Assembly: GCA_029216955.1 (NCBI GenBank)
Contig: JANAVB010004000.1
Coordinates: 2,661,942-2,725,941 of the forward strand
Length of the DNA stretch: 64,000 bases
Direction: 5' to 3'
Source of the DNA: Iris pallida
Lineage: Eukaryota; Streptophyta; Magnoliopsida; Asparagales; Iridaceae
Within the stretch, counting starts at the first letter, position 1. Each line of letters starts with the position of its first letter. Shown piece by piece: positions 36,872 through 49,473 of the stretch. A model generated the notes under the pieces. It saw nothing but the letters and a program-made list of their open reading frames with translations. It searched no databases and was not told the origin of the DNA. Both the position numbers and the translations under genes were made by a program.

Positions 36872-37234
36872 ACCGAAGACCAACTTTCCTTCTCCCAAGC
36901 CACGTGACGAAGGACCGAATGTCATTTAAAATCACGCTGAGCCGACTTCTAAGCAGACCATGGAACCTTTTTCCATGTTCTAATCCATTTCGACCCATCA
37001 GAATTATTTCCTTAGCTATATGGATTCGTCTCTTTTATTATCAAGCCTACTTGCATTTGAAAACATTAGATTTATTATGTGAAGGCTAAGATGAGGCAAG
37101 TTCACCGAAACTATCCCACCTGTGCGAGGAGTCGCCTCGACCGAGCGAGCCTTCGAGCAGCCGTTGCAAGGCTAAGTCCGAATGCCGTCGGCATTTTGCT
37201 TCCTTCGATTGACTGAGCAGGACGGGGCACTACA
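36872..37234. repeat. right part of the split solo LTR
   Basis: Continues the solo LTR after T2 and ends GGACGGGGCACTACA before the GTTGA duplication at 37235-37239. Non-coding. Confidence 0.7.
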
Positions 37235-37239
37235 GTTGA

Positions 37240-39388
37240 TAACTGGTAGATCATAATACGACAGGGCATTTAAGCTATGGTATTGGCTAAGCTAGTGACT
37301 ATGGTGTTCCGATACTAGTTAGGTCTTAATAACAAAATTTACATAACTAGGGTAATATTTGTTGGAAACTAATTTCGGAATGGGTGTCTACCACAGTCTT
37401 GGTAAATGATTGTCCTTACCTTTGTCTATTCATCTTATGTCTATACTGTGGGCTCTGGTCTAGGAAGGGTTGGGTTAAGGTTTAAGGGTTGCTAATTAAA
37501 GCAAGCTTCAAACAAATAGTTAGCGGCTCACAACAATTGGTCTCTTGAGAATAGATATCCTCCTAGGTTGGCATTTTGACTAAGGATAAAACTCTAATCA
37601 TTCTCAAATTTTAGATGGCTAGAAGGTCCCAATAGTAGTTTGAGGGTCGAGAGGAGAATGAGTAACTCAAGGCAAGGTTCTAGTCACATGGCTGGCCGAT
37701 GGTAGCTACACTTGCATATACAACTATCATAGCCATGGGGATACTATGTATCTATCTACCAATTACGAGCTTTTGTCTTTCCAATTCAGTAAAAGATAAA
37801 ACAATAAAGAGTTCAAGAAGGATGTCACTGAATACTATTACGTGATTCTAAGACGAATGTATAATTCAAGAGGGATTGTCAATGCAGTCACGGATGAGTT
37901 CCTAGAGACATCTACATCTCAATCCACGTAGGTTAATCAGAGGGAGAGCGAACCGAGTGCACTACGGTTGATCAGACCGTAATACATCGATTCTGATTAG
38001 ACAATATGTTAGTAGGCGTCCCCAATAACATATGTCTTGAGTCAAGTTCGATAAAAGAGTAAGCCTGCAAAACTAGGCTGTAATTATAAGCGTTGGTCAA
38101 GATTGTCAAAATACAAGTATGCGAGATTTTTGAAAAGGAGGCACAAGTGGTTCGAGTTTTGAGAGAATCAAAACCTTACCTGGTGTTATTTCTTATACAG
38201 TCATACTATTATCTACCTATCCATAAGGCCTTGGTCGACTAATGGGTTATGGAACTCTAGATTCTATATTTTAGGTAAACCTATTAATGTCAGTCAATTA
38301 CCTCGTCAATAGATCACAAGGACCACGGAATGCCAGGTTGGGAGACATGCTACCCAGCTTACAGAACTTTCCCTAGTATTGACTTTGGATCTTATGGGAC
38401 ACACATGATATTTTTCTATCCTATATAGTGTCCTAAACTTGTAATCATGTCTGAAGTCATTTCACCGAGGATTATGCCTCTCCCGTATACTCTGGCTGTC
38501 GTAAACCCTTGGTTTTGTAACTCCAATATGATACAAAATCGACCATTTTTTAACTCTATCCAATATTGACTCAAGGGTAACTACGATCAAAAGAGTACCA
38601 CTAGCTATAGTTTTAGCAATATCCAATAACCTATATTTTCTTAAACTAATTTCAACTCTAAGGGTCGTGCCTCGCCAGTGCGCTGCTGGCTAGCCATCGC
38701 AGTCGCTAAATCACTCCAAATATATTCCTAAGAACTTCAAGGAGCTTCTAGAGATTCAAACTAGTTGACTATGCTAGAAAGCGTAAGAACCTGCCTATAA
38801 ATCTTAATCCTTAAAGTAAAAGGTTGATCGGGGAGGAAATAATTGAAGACAAGAGAAGTAAGAGCATCCTAATATTTATTTTATATGTATTTCAAGGGGT
38901 TGAGGGAAAATTTTGAATCAATCTACCTCGAGATTCATATGTGAATAACAGAATCAGGAATTTTAAACTAGTTCCTTACAGCAAAAATATGATTTTTAAA
39001 TAGGCAATTCTAGCTTATGACATAAGATTTATATTTAATAGAACAAAAGAAAATTGAACAGTTAATCAAGATTAAAGCCTTAATTCTAGGTATGCCTAAC
39101 TTACCAAGTGAATAGTATATCCACATTGGATCATATCGTCATATCAAAAGCAATAGTATATCTATAGAGATCTAGAAAGCAATCTGAATTTAATAATTCC
39201 TTATCTAAATTGCATGGCCTATCTGACAACCTTAACTACCCAACGGTCGATTTGGACAAGGGACTCCTAGTCCTAGTCATTCTCTTAAATAATTTCAATC
39301 CTATTATGAATGAGCATTGCTAGTCGCAGGCTTGTAATAGTACGACTAACTTAAGTACTATCACGAGTTCGCATATTTTGTAAAAACT
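37240..39388 (-). other. LARD-N internal domain, third segment, non-coding
   Basis: About 2.15 kb with no frame above about 75 residues and no gag or pol motif on either strand by eye. A short minus-strand open start near 38690 (MASQQRTGEARPLE..) ends after 18 codons and is not recognised. Confidence 0.5.
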
Positions 39389-39406
39389 GAACTGCATGGG
39401 CTACCA
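39389..39406 (-). other. primer-binding site of LARD-N (tRNA-Ile type)
   Basis: On the minus strand TGGTAGCCCATGCAGTTC lies 8 bases from the LTR end. It has two mismatches to the tRNA-Ile complement and fixes the element's orientation. Confidence 0.7.
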
Positions 39407-41465
39407 CAAAAACTTGTCACGACCCGCACCCGCTTTTCAGATACGAGACGTGTCCAAGATAGCCTACGCCGCAGAGTCGACGGTAGAACGCTGTTACGGC
39501 TATGATGCTCAAAATCACAAAATAACAACTTTATTGTTCATTCACATTTCTAAATTTATTACAATATTTATAACATTTATATTTGAAAGAGAAATACAAT
39601 GTCTCACAAAGTAGTAAAGTCAGCTAGTTCCACTATCTAGGTTGACTTCAGCATACCCATGCCTTTCCAGTGCTAAGAGTGATCGTGGCTAAACCTAAAA
39701 AATGTTGGTTTCCTATCAGGAATGAAACGAGTACAATCTCACAATAGAATCAATAAATAACGAAATCCATAAATCTATAAAAATACTGAGATACAATATA
39801 AGTGGATAAACATGGAATCATGGTAGGAATCATGCGAGTAAAAGCAGGAAGACATGGTACACAAGACAAAAAATGACAAGAAACTGTAATGCAGCAAGAC
39901 TATATCTAACAAGTGATTTGAAATATACTTTCGACATGTAAACGGCTGAGAGGTAAATTCGACACCCCGTACGTGAATTGTGCGACTGCTATCATGCAAG
40001 AATAGACATTTTGGGGATATTTTTGAATATGTTTACATGTCTACTAATGTACTTCCCCACCCAGCTAGTACCCATGGATTGAAACAGGTCACGAACACAA
40101 AAATATATTGGTCACGAACAACATACAAGAACCCATAACTACTATCTCGTGTGACAAGCGTGTCAAGAATCAACATGATATCAATATAAAATTATATTAA
40201 ATATAATAAGTATAGAGGTAATCAAAAATGAAAACTATCAGAGATGTACTCGCTTGAGGTCCTGTGCTGGTGAAACCGATAATACTATACCATTCAATGA
40301 GCCACAATAGTCAACACATGCAGAAGTCTCCGGATGCTGAAATAAATATTACCAACGTTCTCAAAATAGTCAAATTAGCTAGAATTGTCTGTCCTTAAGT
40401 CCAATTCTGGACACAGAGGAAAAATGATAATTTTGGATTAAAACGCTGTCCGCCGTTGGACCTGCTTTGTATCGAAAAGTATACCAAAGTCAATGGTATC
40501 TAAAGTCGTTAAACTATATGTCAATAGGTCCGGATTTCCGATATGAATCCAACCGTATATCCAAAGATGGATTCCGACGGATCGTGCACAAAATTGCCTA
40601 TTGAGTCGAACCGAGGGGCCCGTAAAACGATGATTCGATCAACTATCTCAGAATCGGACCAAACTTCGCATACAAGACCATAAAAACAATACGGTCCTGT
40701 TGGCGCAAGTTTTATCTCGATCTGACGAACGTGCACAAAGTAATTAGAAAATTTACACAGAGGCCGATATGGTGAATTTCGACGGATACGCATCAAATTC
40801 GTCGCGCACACGCAACCAATTTGAATTCCGTCGAAGCCCACACGTCCATGAAGCCATTATGCACCTTTCGATGCTTTCGGTTCGCGATCACGTTGCCCGG
40901 ATTGGCGGAACGCACGTCGTATCGAGAGATTTTATAGATTTTAAAACAGGTTTTTGGTAAACTTTGGGATCCGATTTCTCGGCACGTAGTCGATGAAATC
41001 GACTTCTGCGAAATAGGTTGTGGAGCCCTATATGTTGTCTATAACTGTCTTTAATTAGTTTCCTAAAATTCCTATTATCCTATTCTAGAATCCCCTTCCA
41101 ACATAGGAGATTGAATGTTTTGGGTTCTATTTTACTATCTTCGAAAATCGAGTTTTTCTGAGTTTTGGAACTCGATTTTCGTCGTGTCTGTTTCGAATCA
41201 AAACAATGTAGTTGAAGGAACTTGTAAGGGTTATGCCAGGATTGTACCCAAAAAAATGGCTCGTGATACTGTCGAGCGTGGAGGAAGAATTCCAAACGCG
41301 AACCCGCGTGGTCGCTGCTGCTGTTGGCTATGCAGGCCGCACGTTTGGCCGGCGGTCGGCCACTACGGCGGCGCTCTGGCCAGCCGACATCCCCCCAATG
41401 GCGGCGTGGGGATGGTCGCCAGGACTGGGCACGGTTACGGTTAGGGTTTATCAGCCTTTCGTCAA

Positions 41466-41467
<2 letters not shown>

Positions 41468-41546
<79 letters not shown>

Positions 41547-41566
41547 GTAACGGTTTCCTTAAAAAA

Positions 41567-41607
<41 letters not shown>
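41468..41607. repeat. (TA)n microsatellite upstream of LINE-1
   Basis: Two TA runs separated by a LINE tail (41538-41571). In the left LTR the same position carries only a short TA run (8477-8496). Confidence 0.85.
41538..41571 (+). mobile_element. 5'-truncated LINE 3'-end remnant
   Basis: TTAATAAAGGTAACGGTTTCC then TT and a 10-base A run, embedded in TA repeats. It closely resembles the 3' end of the full LINE at 48696-48722, so it is an earlier, almost completely truncated insertion of a similar LINE at the same place. Confidence 0.6.
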
Positions 41608-41609
<2 letters not shown>

Positions 41610-42689
41610 ACTTTTTTTTTCTGGATGGGCTCCTCCCCCAAGGTTCTCGCTCCCCCCTCTCTTCCCCGACTGGTGCCCCCCGCCGTCCGTGGTCTCCGTC
41701 CGCCCGCCCGTCAGACCGCCTGGTCCGGCGCGCCCTCCCCATCGTTATCCGTCGTCACCGCGGCCGTCTCCGCCACGGCTCCCCGTACCTCGTCTCCTCC
41801 CCCCGCAAGGAGGGCGACACCCCTCGTTCGGCCGGCGGATCCCGGAATGGCCGCTTCTGCAGCGGGCTGAGGCGCCGGCCCCCGCGGTCCTCCCTTCCCT
41901 CGATTCTGGGACCCCCCCTTCGCGGAGTTCCCCCTCGCCCCTGGCCTCCGTGCACGCCGGTGTCGGAGGGATCCCCCTGCTCCCTTCCTCTCCTTGTCGA
42001 GTTGTCCCGGGTGCTTCGTGTCCTGCCGCCTTGGCGGCGTGCGGCGCGGTTGGTGGTGGGACAGCTCAGCCCCCCCTCGTGTTTGAGGACGCCGGCCGTC
42101 GACCCTCCTCCACTTCCTCCTGTCCGGCCGCCAGCATCTCTCATCTTCCTCCTCGTGCGAGTTGGCCGCAGGAGCTCATCGCCCTGGTCGAACGCTCCTC
42201 GGCGTTGCTCCGGCAGACCCAACCCGCGGTGACGCCGTCATTGAGCGGGCCGCCCCCCTCCGCCCCAGGCTCGGGCCGTGCTTCCCCGCCTCCGTCCGTG
42301 GCCTTGGGGATAGCTGCTCCGCCCTTGCGGTGGCCTCTTCCCCCCGCTCCCGGTGCCTTGTGTCCGGCCGTCGCCCCCTCGGCGGACACATCCGCGGTTC
42401 CCACGAAGGTTGCGTGTTCTGGACCGCAGCTGTCCTGTCCATCGAGTCTTCCCACATAGGTCTGCTCCCTCGGAGAACACGCTCCTAGGGCCCCGAGCGT
42501 TGACGCATCTTGTGGGTCATCGAGCGGTCCGCCTGTCTTTTCTCGTACGCCATTGGCTCTTCCTGAGCTTTGCGCAGGGGAGGATTCCCCCTCTGCTGTG
42601 GACCCCGGTCCGTTGAAGGCCCACGTGGGTGATTCCCTTGCGCGGTCTGTGATTGCTTTCGTTGGCGCAGGGGATTTTGATTCTCACTT
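41608..42689 (+). other. GC-rich 5' region of LINE-1
   Basis: About 1.08 kb, very C-rich, with many overlapping Pro/Ser/Arg-rich frames (41625-42488) and no single frame continuing into ORF1. It is either a long 5' UTR carrying the promoter or a frame-shifted N-terminal part of ORF1. Frames at 41755-42480 on the minus strand are shadows. Confidence 0.45.
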
Positions 42690-44984
42690 TTGGCAGCACA
42701 TGGGGCCACTCCCTCCTATTCCCCATGCGCAGCTTGGCCTGCGCAGTTTGGCCCCCCCTTTTGCGCTGGGTGCTCAGCGCACTTTAGTTCTGTCGAGTCA
42801 GCGCACTCTGGCCCCCCCCTTGTGCAGGTTCCTCAGTGCATCGCGGCCCCCCGGTTGGATCCCTCTCCTCGCTTGGGTCCTAATCTTCCCCCTCCTCGCC
42901 TACCGGTCCCCGTCGGAGTTCCCTGCTCGTTCCCCTCGGCCACGCTCTTCGATCGTGGTAGATCATCCCCACCCTCCCCTGTCCCCGGCCCCGGCGCAGT
43001 GGTCACGCCCTCGGTCGCTACCTCGTGGCCCAACTCCGCCCACTCTCGGTTGGGTCATACCGCCCCGACCCCGCCACAGGTTTCCTTTGGCCGTGGAGCT
43101 CCCTCCTCCTCCCCCCTACCGGTCTCCGACATTGGTGCGTCGCGCGATGCCCTCTCGGACAGCTTCTCTCTAGATCAGGCTCCGGGTCCGCTGGCTGTTG
43201 TCGACGTTGCCCTCCCCTCCCTCAAGCCTTTGCCTGCTTGGGTTCTCCCTTGGCGCCAGCCTCCTCCCCCTCGGTTGTTGCTGGTGTGGGCTCCGACGGT
43301 TCTCTCCCAAGTTCCACGACAGTCCCCCTCTCCTTTCAGGCCCATCCAGATGCTTCCCCCTCCTCGGGACGCGGAGCGCCAACTGGCCCGGTCCCTGCGG
43401 CATCCAGTCCCCCCCAATGCCCGCTCCTTTGCGGACGCCTTGAGACCTGATCGGATTAGGGATGACCCGCTTCCGGCAGTCGAAGTGGTCCTTCCTGACA
43501 TCATTCCGGCACCTCCGTCGGACGGATACCCGATCCGGGTCCCATTCTCCTGTGAGAAGATCCGCTCCCTCTTCTCCCCCTTCGTCAGGACTTTGGTTCT
43601 CAAATTCAGATCCGGATGCCCTAAAATTTCTATCGTTCGGGAAGCCATCTCTAGATGGGGACTATCGACGTCTTACCGGATAGCTCCTCTCGATCCCAAA
43701 CATCTGCTCCTTCATCTTTCCTCCGACCAGGACTTCAGCAAAGTGTGGATGAAAGGCACGACCAAATTTGACAATCAGTTTGCAAAAATTGTCAAATGGT
43801 CGCCGAACTTTAACCCCAAGATCGATTCTACCGTAGTCACCTCCTGGGTTACTCTACCCAATCTCCCCCTTGTTTGTTTTCCTGCTGCAGCCCTCAAGAG
43901 GATCGCCAGCACTTTCGGCATTCTTGTAGCCATCGCCGATGAAACGAGAAAACTCTCTAAATGTAACTACGCAAAGATTTGCGTAGAGCTGGACCTCACA
44001 AACGAGCCACCCAAAGTGATAGAGATAGAACTCGGAGATCAATCATTCAGTCAAACGTTGGTTTATGACAACAGCATTATCTTCTGTCAACATTGCCAGA
44101 TGTGCGGCCACTCTCTTCAGCACTGTTTCCGCGCTCACCCTCACCTCAAGAAACCGGTCCCCAGGAAAGCACATGATAACGGTGCAGCACCCCCTTCCCG
44201 CCCCGCAACGCGGATCCCCCCAACCTACCACCACCCGCTCGGAGCTCCCTCAACCTCCCCAACTCCGGCGCAGCACCCCCCTTCTCTTGCCATCACTCTC
44301 CACAATTCCAGCGGAGCGTTTGATTTCGAGTCAGCTGAGGGTGCTTCAATAATGTCGGTCCCTGATTGCCTCTCTAATCCCTCATCCCCCACTCTCGCCA
44401 TTACTCTCCATAATTCCTTCGCAGCCCTTGACCTCGATCCGAAGGATTCGCCTACCTCCGGTGGCCTACCCAACCCCCCTCCCCCTCCACCATCCGGCCT
44501 CGACATAGTTCCCCTCCACAACCACCCCACCACCCCTCCCTCCCTCGCTGCCCCACCCCAACACTCCTCCTCCAATATTTTGATTCCTGGTTCTTCGGCC
44601 AGTCTCAGATCTCACTCCAGCGAGGAGGGTGACGGGGCTCAGCCCTCTGCCGCTCCACCCTCCCCCAGCCGATTGGCCAGCGTTCTTTCTCACCCGGCAT
44701 CTCCGCTCACCGGAAGATTTTGGCAGGCTCAGAAAGCGGGCTTCCTCGATAGAGACAATCCTCTTTACGCTCTGTCAGAATGCGAAGACCCAGACATTTC
44801 CCTCTCAGCAGCCGCAGTTGTATACTCATGTTCAGACAGGACTCTTGTATCGGTCAACACCAACCCCAAAAACTACTCTCCCAAGAAAAAGAAGAAATCT
44901 AAGAAACAAAGGCAGCGTACGGCGATGACAACGAGATCCGCCGCAAAGCTGCAAAATCCCCCTTCCACCTACATTAATGCCTAA
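42690..44984 (+). CDS. LINE-1 ORF1: DUF4283-like RNA-binding protein with zinc knuckle
   Basis: An open frame of 764 codons, the gag-like protein of plant L1 elements, which packages LINE RNA. The first 250 or so residues are Pro/Ser-rich. A DUF4283-like region follows at about 280-455 (FSCEKIRSLFSPFVRTLVLK, then VTSWVTLPNLPLVCF and KCNYAKICVELDL). A CX2CX4HX4C zinc knuckle (CQHCQMCGHSLQHC) lies at about 466-479. The C-terminus is basic (KKKKKSKKQRQR near 743-755), fitting nucleic-acid binding. The first codon here is TTG, and other frames are open just upstream (42553-43173), so the true N-terminus is unsure. It ends at TAA 44982-44984 and overlaps the ORF2 start by 8 bases, suggesting coupled translation. 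Confidence 0.7.
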   Translation: MAAHGATPSYSPCAAWPAQFGPPFCAGCSAHFSSVESAHSGPPLVQVPQCIAAPRLDPSPRLGPNLPPPRLPVPVGVPCSFPSATLFDRGRSSPPSPVPGPGAVVTPSVATSWPNSAHSRLGHTAPTPPQVSFGRGAPSSSPLPVSDIGASRDALSDSFSLDQAPGPLAVVDVALPSLKPLPAWVLPWRQPPPPRLLLVWAPTVLSQVPRQSPSPFRPIQMLPPPRDAERQLARSLRHPVPPNARSFADALRPDRIRDDPLPAVEVVLPDIIPAPPSDGYPIRVPFSCEKIRSLFSPFVRTLVLKFRSGCPKISIVREAISRWGLSTSYRIAPLDPKHLLLHLSSDQDFSKVWMKGTTKFDNQFAKIVKWSPNFNPKIDSTVVTSWVTLPNLPLVCFPAAALKRIASTFGILVAIADETRKLSKCNYAKICVELDLTNEPPKVIEIELGDQSFSQTLVYDNSIIFCQHCQMCGHSLQHCFRAHPHLKKPVPRKAHDNGAAPPSRPATRIPPTYHHPLGAPSTSPTPAQHPPSLAITLHNSSGAFDFESAEGASIMSVPDCLSNPSSPTLAITLHNSFAALDLDPKDSPTSGGLPNPPPPPPSGLDIVPLHNHPTTPPSLAAPPQHSSSNILIPGSSASLRSHSSEEGDGAQPSAAPPSPSRLASVLSHPASPLTGRFWQAQKAGFLDRDNPLYALSECEDPDISLSAAAVVYSCSDRTLVSVNTNPKNYSPKKKKKSKKQRQRTAMTTRSAAKLQNPPSTYINA

Positions 44985-47900
44985 CATTCTTTTGTGGAAT
45001 GTTCGAGGCATTGGGAATAAACAGACGATGAATCGGATCATCAATCTTACCAAATCTCATCGGATTGATTTACTAGTCATTATAGAACCCAAAATTCCTC
45101 ACAAAAGATTGAAAGAAATTCAACTCAAGCTGGGATTCCCTTTCGCGATTACCAGTTGTCACGACATTTGGATCTTCTTCGCGGCTGACTTCCGCTTTGG
45201 CATTATCAATGACTCCCCCAAGCCCTCTCCTGTTGGGTTGAGCACCCCGCCTTCAAGTCCCGCTTTATCCTTTCGGCCATCCACGGTAGCTGCAACATCC
45301 AGGAGCGCAAGGTCCTTTGGGAGCTTCTGTCGGGCCCCTCCATTCCTCACGAGGATATGCCTTGGCTTTGCATCAGAGATTTTAACGTGGTCTCTTGCCG
45401 TGAGGAGAAATCCAGGGGTCGTGACCCCCCTCACTCGGCCATGGAAGACTTCAACAACTTCGTTCTAACCTCCCACCTTTCCGACATCCCCTTCCTCGGC
45501 AACCAGTTCACGTGGTGCAACATGCAAGACGGTTCGCGTAGGCAGTACTCCCACCTTGATCGTGCCATGGTGAATGACTGTTGGTCGGATTTGGGATTGA
45601 TCAGCAACCTGTCGCACCTGAACTCCACCGAATCTGACCACTCCCCCCTCCTTCTCGAGATCAACTTCACTCATAATAGCATCAAAAAATCCTTTCGCTT
45701 CCTTGACTTCTGGCGCCACCACCCCCAGTTCATGCCCACCGTGGAGAAGGCTTGGGCTTCCGTCACCCACCAGGACCCCCTGATCAGATTTGCTACCAAA
45801 CTTAAAGCTACTAGAAAAGCCCTTACGGCTTGGAGCAAAACTACGTTCGGTGACATTTTTCAGGCCATTAAGGAGGCTGAGGACGATGTCACCCGTACGG
45901 AGATTGATTTTGCCCGCTTCAATTCACAGAAGAATCGTGCCTCTCTCAACCTCGCCAAGGCCATCCTCAAATCCAGAATCAGGGTTGAATCTGAATTTTG
46001 GAGACAAAAGGCCAGATTATCCTGGGACTTGGAGGGGGACAAGAATTCTGGCTTCTTCCACAAATGCGTCAAAGGACGCAGAAGCTCTCTTAAGATTCAT
46101 CGCATTCGCGATGATAATGGCCAAATCCTTGACGACCAGGAGAATATTTAGATGGCCGCCATGACCTATTTCTCCAACATGTTCGCCAAAGAGGACGTGT
46201 TCAAAGATGACGGTTTCTTGGCCGAGATCCCTTCCATTATTTATGACAGGGATAATGAAAGCCTTCGCACTCCCCCCTCTGACGTCGAGATTAAGACCGC
46301 TGTGTGGTCCATGAATGCCGACAGCTCCTCGGGTCCGGACGGATTCAACGGGGTATTCTTCCGCTCTTGCTGGGACATCATTCGGTCTGACCTCGGGGAT
46401 GCCACAACCGTTTTCTTTCAAGGGACCACTTATCCGAAATCTATATCCTCCGCTCACATCATCCTCATCCCCAAGAAAGACAATCCGGACTCCTTTAGGG
46501 ACTTCAGACCTATCAGCCTCTGCACTTTCACCAACAAAATCATCTCTAAAATCATTGCCTCCAGAATGTCGGACATCCTTCCCAGAATAATCTCCGAAGA
46601 GCAAAGCGGCTTCGTCAAAGGCCGCAATATCACCGATAACATTCTCCTGGCTCAAGAGATGATCACGTGTATGAAATTCCCGTCCAGGGGGGGAACGTCG
46701 CTATCAAACTGGACATGGAAAAAGCTTACGACCGCCTTGATTGGCAGTTCATGATCTGGGTGTTCCGAGCTTTTGGTTTTTCGGAACCTGTCATCGACAT
46801 CATCTTTAGATCCATCAACAACTCCTGGTTTTTCACGGTCATCAACGGCCAACCTCAGGGTTTCTTCAAAGCCACTCGAGGGGTTAGACAGGGAGACCCC
46901 CTATCCCCCACCATTTTTATCATCACAGCTGAAGCCCTGAGCAGAAACCTCAAAATCATGCCGCGATCTCCCGGGTTCCAATATTATCACACCACGACCG
47001 GTTGCCCACTCATAACTCATCTGGCATACGCGGACGACATCCTCATTTTCTCCGCGGGCACTATTGGAGCCATTGAGGTGGTTATCAGCACTTTTGCTAA
47101 TTACACTCGTTGCTCTGGGCAGAAAATCAATAACAGCAAGAGCGTGATCTACACTCATCACAAAGCCGATAGAACTCACTCGGCTGCGCTGTCCGCCATG
47201 ACCTCCTTCTCCACAGCTTACCCCCCTTTTCTGTACTTAGGTTGCCCGTTGGTGTACGGCAGAGCGAATTCTGGAATTTTCGAACATATGGTGGGCAAAA
47301 TTTGCCAGAAAATTACGGGCTGGCACAACGCCACCCTTTTCCCCGGGGGAAATTAATTCTCATTAAGCACGTCCTATCCTCCATCCCCATATACACCCTA
47401 GCGGTGTGTGCGCCCCCCAACAAAGTGCTCCTTTCTATTGAATCCATCCTCGCCAACTTCTTTTGGGGTCATCTCGAGGGCAAGAACAAGCATCACTGGG
47501 CCAGTTGGGCTACCATGGCAAAACCTACAGATGAGGGTGGTCTGGGATTCTGTAGGCTTGCCCATATGGTCGACGCCCTCTCGGCTAAATTGTGGTGGAA
47601 AATTCGTACTGAAAACTCGATCTGGACCAGGTTCATGCGAGCGAGATACTCCAGATTCTGTTACTTAACTGTGATGTCTGCCAATAGCAGATCATCCGCG
47701 TTATGGCGGCGCATCATCCGTGGCCGTATCCTTGCGGAACCACACTTTCGACTGACCCTGGGCAATGGACAGTCGTGGGCCTGTAAAGAACGATGGCTGG
47801 GGGACTATATCCTCAGGCCCAACGATATTACTCCGTCGATGTGCGAGATCCGTGATTTATGGGATGTTGACGCGTCAGGGTGGAATTGGGATAGGGTGTA

Positions 47901-48525
47901 TGACTGGTTTGGCCCGGCAGCCGCGGCGAGCTTGGGTGCTTCTAATCTGTCGATCATTGACACTCAGGACGTGCTCAGATGGTCCCCCAACCAGGGAGAA
48001 GTCTTCACCCTTGCTTCGGCTAGAGCCATCCTTAGAGAAATACATATCACGACTTCCCCTTCTGCCAAGTTTTGGCACACGTGTATTCCGACGAAATGGT
48101 CCATTCTTCTCTGGCATGCCGCGCACCAGAAACTCCCCACGGATGATGCTGTTAAATCCTTCGGATATAGCCTGGCGTCCAGGTGCCACTGCTGTGTTGA
48201 GCACCATTCTGAATCCGTCGAGCACGTTCTTATTTCTGGGGAGTCTGCTTCTCACATTTGGACTAACCTTCACTCCAGATGCAAAATGGTCCACACAGCC
48301 GGGGGCACCAACGATCTAATGGCCAGCTGGAACACGTCCCACGGGCATCAGATCGTCGCTGCCGTCGCTTTTTGGGTTCTATGGAAAAACATAAATAGGT
48401 ACAGATTCGAGGGCCGTCAATTCCAGCCTCCGCAATTGTACAGAGAGGTGGTTCGACAAATCTACAAAAGAAAGAGGTGGTGCTCTCACACCTCGAACCA
48501 GTTTTGGGCCGCACTGGACTGCTGA
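44977..48525 (+). pseudogene. LINE-1 ORF2: AP-like endonuclease, reverse transcriptase, zf-RVT; broken
   Basis: The LINE replicase: the endonuclease nicks the target and the RT copies LINE RNA there. It starts MPNILLWNVRGIGNKQ (EEP endonuclease). After a frameshift near 45200-45240 it continues with CIRDFNVV, FTWCNMQ and ESDHSPLLL. RT motifs follow: SGPDGFNG near 46335, IPKKDNPDSFRDFRPIS near 46470, KLDMEKAYDRLDW near 46707, VRQGDPLSP near 46886 and LAYADDILIF near 47026. The zf-RVT tail (FWHTCIPTKWSILLWHA, CHCC, SVEHVL) runs from about 48070 to 48260. Breaks: TAG at 46149-46151, a frameshift near 46670-46690, and a one-base change in the CCCCGGGGG run near 47341-47349. The YADD box is intact. 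There is no RNase H domain. Confidence 0.88.
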
Positions 48526-48718
48526 CCGAGGCAAGGTCGAGGTTCCCTTGGGAACTCGCTTTGTGTACCTAACATTCTGATGCCCGGTTCAGTCACCGTT
48601 TTGTGGGCAACACTTTGTACTTCTCTCTTTGTTTTGGGTCGGTCTTCGCGCATGGCGCGCTTACTTGTATAGGCTTCGGCATTTTGCGCCTATCTTTCAA
48701 TAAAGGTTTTGTTTCCCT

Positions 48719-48722
<4 letters not shown>
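48526..48722 (+). other. LINE-1 3' UTR and tail
   Basis: About 200 non-coding bases with AATAAA at 48699-48704, ending TTTCCCTAAAA directly in TA repeats. The near absence of a poly(A) tail is noteworthy. Confidence 0.7.

Positions 48723-48786
<64 letters not shown>
48723..48786. repeat. (TA)n microsatellite downstream of LINE-1
   Basis: An uninterrupted TA run between the LINE tail and the resumption of the LARD-N LTR. Confidence 0.9.
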
Positions 48787-48789
<3 letters not shown>

Positions 48790-48949
48790 CGTTTTCGTTT
48801 GTTTCACAGGGGTCGGAGGAAGAAAGACATCGGATGGCTTGGAGGATGCCCGGCTGGGCTGGGCCTGTGGGCTGAGGGGATTCTGTTGTTTGCTGCGATG
48901 GAATTTTCTATTTCTTCTTTGTTCTTTTTCTTCATTATTATTATAACTA

Positions 48950-49471
<522 letters not shown>

Positions 49472-49473
<2 letters not shown>

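Larger units (their letters stand above)
24531..37234. mobile_element. solo LTR (about 2.2 kb net), split by T2
   Basis: The outer termini TGTCATGCCCCG and CGGGGCACTACA are imperfect inverted ends starting TG and ending CA, bounded by GTTGA duplications. Removing T2 (26397-36866) leaves 24531-26396 and 36872-37234. There is no internal domain, PBS or PPT between them, so it is a solo LTR left by LTR-LTR recombination. The family is not represented elsewhere in the window. Its centre has CTCGTGC/CGTGCCTC-type words (24900-25350) and a 52-base tandem repeat. Confidence 0.75.
41608..48722 (+). mobile_element. LINE-1: near full-length plant L1-type LINE, broken ORF2
   Basis: A 7.1-kb element with a GC-rich 5' region, ORF1 (DUF4283-like plus zinc knuckle), ORF2 (endonuclease, RT, zf-RVT tail), a short 3' UTR and an AATAAA (48699-48704) before CCCTAAAA. 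Both ends lie in (TA)n, so a target duplication cannot be seen. No RNase H follows the zf-RVT region. Confidence 0.85.

Noticed and set aside
38640..38700. Minus-strand ATG with a short frame (MASQQRTGEARPLE..) as a possible LARD-N gag start
   Set aside because: It stops after 18 codons, and no gag motif follows in any frame.
41689..43648. Many long GC-rich frames on both strands around the LINE 5' region
   Set aside because: High GC content suppresses stop codons. Only the frame leading into the DUF4283-like region and zinc knuckle has recognisable domains.
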